Shown here: positions 57,610-64,000 of the stretch, piece by piece
How the letters are laid out: every line of letters starts with the position of its first letter
Numbering within the stretch: position 1 is the stretch's first letter
Source: Adenophora triphylla var. japonica
Lineage: Eukaryota > Streptophyta > Magnoliopsida > Asterales > Campanulaceae
Direction of reading: 5' to 3'
Assembly (NCBI GenBank): GCA_022495995.1
Contig: JAFEMH010000930.1
Coordinates: forward strand, 251,001 to 315,000
DNA: 64,000 nucleotides
The notes under the pieces: generated by a model
Databases searched by the model: none
What the model was told of the DNA's origin: nothing
The model's input: the letters and a program-made list of their open reading frames with translations, nothing else
Position numbers and translations under genes: made by a program

Positions 57610-58508
57610 GATAAACCGCAATCACCTTTTGATTCGATAAACCGCAATCGTCTTCTGATTCAATAAACCACAATCACCTTTCGATTCGATAAACCGCAAT
57701 CGTCTCCTGATTCGATAAACTGCAATCACCTTTCAATTCGATAAACCGCAATCATCTTCTAATTCAATAAATCGCAATCGCCTTTCAATTCGATAAACCG
57801 CAATCGTCTCCTGATTCGATAAACCGCAATCACCTTTCAATTCGATAAACCGCAATCGTCTTCTGATTCAATAAACCGCAATCGCCTTTTGATTTGATAA
57901 ACCGCAATCGTCTCCTGATTCGATAAACTGCAATCGCCTTTCGATTCGATAAACCGCAATCACCTTTCGATTCGATAAACCGCAATCGTCTTCTGATTCG
58001 ATAAACCACAATGACCTTTCGATTCGATAAACTGCAATCGTCTCCTGATTCGATAAACCGCAATCACCTTTCAATTCTATAAACCGCAATCATCTTCTGA
58101 TTCAATAAACCGCAATCGCCTTTCGATTTGTTAAACCGCAATCGTCTCCTAATTCGATAAACCGCAATCACCTTTCAATTCGATAAACCGCAATTGTCTC
58201 CTGATTCAATAAACCGCAATCACCTTTCAATTCGATAAACCGCAATTGTCTTCTGATTCGATAAACCACAATCATCTTTCGATTCGATAAACCGCAATCG
58301 TCTCCTGATTCGATAAACCGCAATCGCCTTTCGATTCGATAAACCGCAATCGTCTCCTGATTCGATAAACCACAATCACCTTTCAATTCAATAAACCGCA
58401 ATCATCTTCTGATTTAATAAACCGCAATCGCCTTTCAATTCGATAAACCGCAATGGTCTCCTGATTTGATAAAATGCAATCGCCTTTCGATTCGACAAAC
58501 CGAAATCA
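57610..58508. repeat. 26-bp minisatellite, about 34 units, alternating A/B types
   Basis: The unit begins GATAAACCGCAATC and ends in GTCTCCTGATTC (type A) or ACCTTTCGATTC (type B). Start points at 57610 and 58442 are exactly 32 units apart, so the period is strict. A and B types alternate mostly, giving a 52-bp higher-order unit. Many variants are C-to-T or G-to-A changes in CG. Retand-type elements are known for tandem repeats in this part. Confidence 0.92.
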
Positions 58509-58511
58509 TTA

Positions 58512-58993
58512 CCAGGTTGACATCCTAAAATAGTCACACTAGGGTCGACGTCTGAAGATAGTCGAAAGACCCGAACTACGATCGGCTTGATTCCTCTTAA
58601 GGATACATAGGTAGCCTACTATAGGTTCAGCCATCAGACCAAAATGGTCATTCCTTTCCCCAGCGGTGTGGATATACAACTCTAGCCATGAGACTAAAAT
58701 GGTCATTTTCTAACCCCAACAGAGTTTCTTTGAGCAACCGACTGCAGAACTCGCTCACCAGGTTGACACCCCAAAATAGTCACTCTAGGGTCAACGTCTG
58801 AAGATAGTCGAAAGACCCGAACTACGACCGGCTAGATTCCCGCAAGGGATACGTAGGAATCCTTTCATTAAGGGTCCAGCCATTCGACCGCCTCGGTCAC
58901 CTCCTCGCCCATCTCGGCAACGTTTGCAAGATTGGGATCCTCACTTTGTCGACGACCCCACTTCTCCTGGAAGTACCGTCATCGAGGGGCTAC
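58512..58993 (+). repeat. 246-bp tandem duplication carrying two post-coding stem motifs
   Basis: Copies start at 58512 and 58758 with CCAGGTTGACA and share GATAGTCGAAAGACCCGAAC. The stem motif is at 58572-58616 (inner TCCT/AGGA; outer CTACG/CATAG with one lost pair) and 58818-58860 (inner TCCC-GCAA-GGGA). Confidence 0.75.
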
Positions 58994-61900
58994 TGTAAGT
59001 ACCCCAATCTGGGTCGTTAATGTTCCGTCAGCCTAAATTAATGATTTATAATCATTTAAGGGCATTTTGGACATTATTTTGACAATTTAAATGAGGAAGG
59101 ACCTCTTAGGAATAAAAAAATGGACAATTACCTCGCTGGAAATACATCATTTCCAAGGAAAATCACCTTTTTGACCAAATAAGAAACAGACAAAACTGCT
59201 TTTCTGCAGTTCACGCACGCCGTCGATCTTATCCTCGCGGATAAGAATGACGCTCGATCTTGTCCACGCAGACAAGAATGACGCTCCAGACAAATTATAA
59301 ATTCAGTTTTTCTCCTTCTGTTTTAACGACAACAAACACCTTTCCCTACTGTTATGCTGCCGAAATCCCTCCTCAAAACAACCTTAAACACTCCCACAAC
59401 TCCAATTCAACACCAAATCCAACCTCAAATCCACTACCAAACCATACCTAAGCCTTTGAATCCTTCAAACCCCAAACACTAACCCAAGAATCATTGGTAA
59501 ACTCTCACTCCCCCTACTCAAAATTCCTTTGTTCATGTATGAATTTCATTTCTCCATGATGTGATTCTACTTGCTTTTTGTTCATCCCCCTTTCCATTTG
59601 TCCTAGGATCCAAGAGGATCTCCATGGAACTCATTTCCATGGATGATTCTCTACAAGGATCCACACTTTAAATTATGTATTTCCCTTGTCCCTTTACATT
59701 AACTAGTTCTTGTTTGTTACTGAATGTGCGCTCGCCGAAAAAATAAAAAAATAAAGGGAAGGAGTCGCCACGCCGTTTTTAAGAGGAAACATTTAAAACC
59801 TTTTGTAAGAGAAAAGTGGGTTCGGGTGTCAGGTTACGTGTTGGGAAGAACCGAGAGTTCACCCAACACGCCTCGTCCATAGATGAGTCTTTCAATGTTC
59901 AACATTCAAATCGTCCAAGTGTGTGTGCAAAGTGTACGTGACAAGATATGTAATGAAATGCATAATAGTGCTTTGTTTTATTACTCAAAAAAGAGGGATT
60001 ACATCTTGTGAACCAATTAACAAGGGAGGCCACATCCCTACTACAAATGATCTAAAACAGATTACAAGGGAAAGAGGTCTCTACAGACAGGTCATGTATG
60101 TCGCATGACACATCGCACCAGTGACCACATATGTCGCGTGACACAGGATCACTTAGGGACGAAGGTGTCGCGTGACATACGTAAGCCATCTGCAGAAACA
60201 TACAGGATGAACACAGAATCTACAGAAAACGATACAGATCTAATTGATTAACCAAATTTACGAACGAAATACAGAAATAACACCATGTCGACCCCGGGAG
60301 TGTGGATATAGGTAGATCCACACCCCCTTGGGGTTCAAACACCAATTTCAATCAAATATTCAACAATAGAAGCTCACATGCACGAATTATTCAAGTTAAA
60401 CAGAGATATGGCAGTTGCCACCTGATAATTGAAGCGGATGGAGCTCAATTACCAGGTGGAGGGGGGGGGAATCGCAATTAAGCAAGTAAATAAGGGAGAG
60501 AGAGAGGTAGAGAAGTCGTTACCCTTGTAGTCCACCACCAATACACCAAGTTAGGTGTATTGGCCATCGATTCAGCTTCTGGGCATGGAGTTGAGCACAG
60601 ATGGGGTGCTTGGCTTCAGATCCTCAGTTGGTAAGGGTTGTATGAAGGCAATTGGGTAGTTTGTGTAGTAGGGAGATTGAATTGGAAGGGAATTGGGGTA
60701 GATTTAGGTGTAAGGAGGAGAGAGATTGGTTTCTGGTGCGAATTTGGCAGGGTGACTTTAGGGTGTCGAAAAGGGATCCCGAAATGAGAGGCAAAGGGTC
60801 TTATTTATAGGCTGCAGTTAGTGACCACAGTGTGTCGCACGACTTCACGCGTCCACTTTCCATGCCTCAAGCTGTCGTGTGACACAAGGTGGTTCAACCG
60901 CTTTTGGCGCCAAAACCAGATTCTGGAACATTCCGGGAAAATACCCAAAAGGTCCAACAGGTTTTATTCCAAAGAGGACCTTAGGCATGAATAATGTACC
61001 AAAAGGTACTTCCTTCGCGGGAAACTCATGAAACGTTTCCGGAAGTCTCGGTATAGGCCGAGAATTTACCAAAATGCCCCCTTAATGGAGTTTTATTATA
61101 TTAAAATGCATCTAAAAGGTTGCGAATTGGATTGGCGTACTTACAGTTACTTGATCTCTTGACCTAAAATGTGGTCACCTTGGATTTCATCTCCATAGAT
61201 GATCACATTAAATGGTCCACATCTTTATTTTCATGCCTTTTTATATTATTAGTCTTTACTTACTTACTTGACCCAAAATGTGGTCATCTTGGAATCAATT
61301 TCCATGGATGATCATATTAAATGGTCCATAGTCTTTACTTCCTTGCAAATGTCCCCCCATAGTCTAAGATGTTCACCTTAGAACCATTTCCATGGATGAA
61401 CATCCTTAAGACTCACAAATTAGGTCACACAAGATGTATAAGATACACTTGAGTATAGATCTCAAGGATGGTCTTCTTATGACCACCTTAGAGATCTTCC
61501 TCTAAAGTTGATACATCTTGAACTATTTCTTGTATTGACAAATATACTTTCATGTCAAATTCTCCTTTCCCCTTAGCAAATGAAATGCTTACAAAGTCCT
61601 AACGTACCCCCGGGATGACTTGATTAAGTGGATTCATCACTTATGACCAATATCAAAGTCTAGGGAAAGAGAGGACAAGCATGGATGCCAAAATCCAAAC
61701 ACCCCCTTTACTCTCTGTCTTTCCAGTTACAATTCCAATTAAGTCCTGTAAATCCAGTTAACTTTCTGGAAATTACAGTGACTAAACTGGAAAATGTAAA
61801 AATATTGACACTGCAGCCCCATCCGCGCGGATGAGATTGCACTACAATCTCCTCCACGCGGATGACATTGTCATCTGCAAACAGTCCCTTAGTTTTCTGT

Positions 61901-62199
61901 TATTTTCAGTTTAATTAGTGTTTTCAAACTATTTTTCAGTTCAGTCCCTAGAATTTCAGTTATTTTCAGAATAGTCCCTTTTAAAAACACACGCACACAC
62001 ACACACACACACAAAAGTTTTCAAGTGAGGAAGACTCGTCATACGAGGCATTCCAGGTGAACGCCAAATGTTCTTCCCGGAGTGTAACGTGACCTCCGAA
62101 CTCACTTCTCTCATTTTGGGCATTTTTCAAAGTTTTGGCCCCTTTAACTAAAAACGGTGTGGCGACTCCGTTGATTTTCAAAAAATTGGGTACATCACA
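58994..62199 (+). repeat. 3' LTR of element B, interrupted by a solo LTR
   Basis: Same ends as the 5' LTR and about 1776 bp after removing 1430 bp of nested sequence. The hairpin copy is at 62048-62085 and the PBS-like TGGCGACTCCG at 62160-62170. It is followed by the target duplication ATGAG. Confidence 0.94.
59721..61145 (-). mobile_element. Solo LTR of the element A family (1425 bp)
   Basis: Plus strand TGAATGTGCG...GTACTTACA, flanked by GTTAC (59716-59720 and 61146-61150); the B LTR sequence continues across it. Read on the minus strand it matches LTR A: start TGTAAGTACG, TATAAATAA (60801-60810), palindromes upstream of it (60832-60885), a second palindrome cluster (60095-60190), the hairpin (59837-59870) and the PBS-like 10-mer (59761-59770). 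It arose by insertion of a full element and LTR-LTR recombination. Confidence 0.95.
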
Positions 62200-62204
62200 A
62201 TGAG

Positions 62205-63431
62205 ATTGGTGGAATAGCTTCTATGTTACATCAGTGCGTTAAGTTTGTTCAAGATGGGGTACTAACAACCATATATGGAGACAACGTTACTGTGGGAGGA
62301 ACCAGTTCCAGCACAATGTCAGTTATGGAAATCAAGCTGGATCAGGACATTCTTATGCTTAGTGGATTTACGATGGAATACCCGAAGGGACAGGTGTGTA
62401 CTATTGATTTGTCAACGTCTTCTGATCAGATCCCTCCTATGTTAAGAATGATGCACAGTATGAACTACATCCATGGTTTGGGGTTAGGCAGGCATCAGTA
62501 AGGAAGGTCCAATTTCGAATATCCGGAACCCAGTAAGAACAAGGAAGGTTTGGGATATATGTTAACTGAAGAAGACAAAGCCTATAACAAAGCTGAAGCT
62601 CTTAAAGTACAAATGGCCCTAGCTGCAGGAAGAAAGCACAAGAAGTCAGATATGCATCCCTACAGCTTATCTTTGAATAAATACTTTGTCAAAGAAAGTG
62701 GCGAGAAGTTTACATGTCCAGAAATGAGGTTGGAGCAATTGAAAGAGCGAGTTGATGTCATGAAGAGTCTCACCTCCAAGTAGGATCCCTTTCCCGAGAT
62801 GTTTGTCAGCATGCCATTGGGGCCAGGCACAGTTGCTACTTATGAGCACAATTACCATTTCTGGGGACCTGACTGGGTTGATCAGTTTGGGAAGCTTTCT
62901 CTGGATGAGCCGATGATTAGAAAAATCCGCGGTGCTGCTCCCCTGGATGTAGACGGTGACTTAGCAAACTTGTTTGGAGCTCTGGAGTTGTCAGAATTTG
63001 AAGCAGTAGAGGTGCCAGTAAAGAAAAATGTTGTTGCTAAGGACCCACTTGACCTGATTGAATTTTCCTCTGATGATGAGACTGTGGCTGTGATTGAATT
63101 CGAAGGTGATGCAGTGGTTGACCCGCGTACTTTTGTGACAGTTGCGGAGATGCCCTTGAAGAATTGGACTGCAATCAAAGGCCCTATTGCCAGCAAAGAG
63201 ACTATGATCGAAAAGCTCGGACTGAAACCTCGTCCCGGTCCTTCTGTGTCCAAATTTACTCCTCATGTCTTGAGTCGTTCTTCCGAGTATCTTGTAATTG
63301 AGTTCGAGTCTAATGATAGGTCTGATGTACTCACGACTGAATACCATCATCGTGTTGTTGATGCTGTTTTCCCTTTTTCTCTTAATGAAATATCTTTCCG
63401 AGTATCCCGTAATTGCCAACTTAACGATTGA
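62205..63431 (+). pseudogene. Element A polyprotein: protease end and protease-RT linker
   Basis: Continues the frame cut at 36546: IGGIASMLHQCVKFVQDG. An inserted-looking block (62290-62800; LGYMLTEEDKAYNKAEALKV and neighbours, not present in D) is followed by the acidic linker with VIEFEGDAVVDPRTFV and KNWTAIKGPIASKETMIEKLGLKPRPG, matching D. Stops at 62499, 62781 and 63429 and a frame change near 63385 break it. Confidence 0.85.
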
Positions 63432-64000
63432 ACGCATAACTAAAAATTAGGATAAAGACTTAAAAATAATTAAGCAAGATTCAATCGAAAATAATGCAGA
63501 CACAATAGATGAACAATCTTTAAATAATAATTCAAAGCAGGTTTGTGACCGAAAGGAAAGCTGGGCCCAAGCTGCCGATGAGGTATTGACTACGGTGAAT
63601 TTGGGAATAGCCGAGGAGCCCAAAGAGACACAGATTGGTAGTTTCTTCTTCGGAGCCGAACTTGATGCCCTTATTGAGTTGCTTAAAGAATTTGTGGATG
63701 TTTTTGCTTGGTCCTACAAGGATATATCGGGGTTGGATTCATCTATTGTAGAGCACCGAATACCATTAGATGCAGATGCCAAGCCGATCAAACAAAAGCT
63801 GCGACAGATTAAGCCTGAATGGTCTTTGCAGGTTAAGGAGGAAATCGAGAAACTCCTGCGAGTAGGCTTCATTAAGGTGATTGAATATCTGACCTGGCTC
63901 GCAAATATTGTGACAATCACCAAGGCAAATGGAAAAGTGTGGGTTTGTGTGGACTTCCGAGATCTTAACAAAGCCAGTCCCAAAGATGATTTCCCTCTGC
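63432..64000 (+). pseudogene. Reverse transcriptase N-terminal part of element A, cut by window end
   Basis: After the frame change, LSEYPVIANLTIERITKN aligns with D. One TAG at about 63449 follows; the rest is open to the window end: FAWSYKDISGLDSSIVEHRIPL, KQKLRQIKPEWSLQVKEEIEKLLRVGF, VCVDFRDLNKASPKDDFPL. It lines up closely with D RT. The catalytic YVDD would lie outside the window. Confidence 0.9.

Larger units (their letters stand above)
54601..58993. other. 3' non-coding region of element B, rich in short tandem repeats
   Basis: No pol domain is seen in any frame. It has degenerate GGGGCTTTGCCAAGT-like blocks (54900-55280), three minisatellites (55980-56210, 57045-57250, 57610-58508), a 246-bp duplication (58512 and 58758) and three copies of the post-coding stem motif. 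The end GAGGGGCTAC just before the LTR at 58994 is the probable polypurine tract. Confidence 0.65.
36547..62199 (+). mobile_element. Large Tat-like non-autonomous element B with two gag modules and no pol
   Basis: LTRs of about 1770 bp (36547-38316 and 58994-62199, the latter holding a solo LTR) are flanked by ATGAG on both sides (36542-36546 and 62200-62204). Without nested insertions B is about 16 kb. Its PBS is identical to that of A. Inside are gag module 1 (39664-41658, tail to 42202), a spacer, gag module 2 (44210-44826 plus 52912-54600) and a repeat-rich 3' region. No protease, RT, RNase H or integrase was recognised, so it must have relied on another element, probably of the A/D type. 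Hand counting gives roughly 2% LTR difference. Confidence 0.9.
30493..64000 (+). mobile_element. Tat-clade Ty3/gypsy element A, split by element B and running off the window
   Basis: 5' LTR (30493-31932), PBS, gag and protease (to 36546) are followed by element B; after it, at 62205, the same reading frame resumes and runs into RT at the window end. Removing B and one ATGAG duplication joins GRLWIHE to IGGIASMLHQCVKFVQDG, matching GRPWLHQVNGIASTLHQCVKFVQDG in element D. A and D are related at protein level but are different families. Confidence 0.93.

Noticed and set aside
57830..58401. Open frames of 73-77 codons on the minus strand with repeated GDCGLS/IAVYRI peptides
   Set aside because: They are by-products of the 26-bp repeat, which gives a 78-bp (26-codon) period in every frame without stops.
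57610..58508. Regular repeat array considered as a CRISPR array
   Set aside because: Units follow each other with no unique spacers, the period is 26 bp, and the array lies in a plant retroelement.
1..64000. tRNA or rRNA genes
   Set aside because: No tRNA cloverleaf or rRNA core sequence was noticed; the tRNA-like matches are primer binding sites next to LTRs.

Overview
This window is plant nuclear DNA made almost entirely of transposable elements. No ordinary host gene was recognised. The evidence for a plant is the Tat-clade Ty3/gypsy polyproteins with two RNase H domains, the plant mobile domain (PMD) and DUF7745-like proteins, a CACTA terminus, a Stowaway-like MITE and TTTAGGG-like arrays. 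A flowering plant, perhaps a eudicot, is likely; the species cannot be named from sequence alone. Most coding regions carry stops or frameshifts, as in a silenced, gene-poor region.

Layout. 1-14823: minus-strand Tat element D (3' LTR lies left of the window). It has a right-hand 5' LTR (12945-14823), gag-pol remains (5587-10445) and, downstream of pol on the opposite strand, a spliced PMD gene and a DUF7745-like gene. D is inserted into an older element F, of which a second PMD + DUF7745 pair survives (14824-18363). 18364-20478: a CACTA terminus with 30-bp subterminal repeats, a 147-bp tandem duplication and a degenerate telomere-like array. 20479-23671: a decayed LINE. 23672-27072: LTR, PBS and gag of a chromovirus-like gypsy element (E1). 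27073-28940: LTR and edge of a copia-like element (G) holding a Stowaway-like MITE. 28941-30492: a related gypsy LTR (E2). 30493-36546 and 62205-64000: Tat element A, split by element B. 36547-62199: element B, a Tat-like element with two gag modules and no pol, flanked by the 5-bp duplication ATGAG. Inside B are a complete minus-strand copia element C (44827-52906, duplication CCTCC) and, in B's 3' LTR, a solo LTR of the A family (59721-61145, duplication GTTAC). The right side is therefore a deep nest: LINE > E1 > G > E2 > A > B > C and the solo LTR.

The most interesting signals cut across elements. (1) Two independent Tat elements carry the same antisense gene pair, PMD then DUF7745-like, with conserved introns in the PMD gene. 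(2) Short GC-rich palindromes, different in sequence between groups, sit just upstream of TATA boxes in unrelated LTRs and again near the start of the transcript; in D the same motif also precedes both antisense genes. (3) Two RNA structures with compensatory changes recur: a hairpin near the 3' end of the Tat LTRs and a CTACG...CGTAG stem downstream of the coding region. (4) A PBS-like 10-mer lies inside the Tat LTRs.

Boundaries of A, B, C and the solo LTR are well supported by terminal sequences and target-site duplications. Family names come from motifs read by eye. LTR differences were counted by hand and are approximate.
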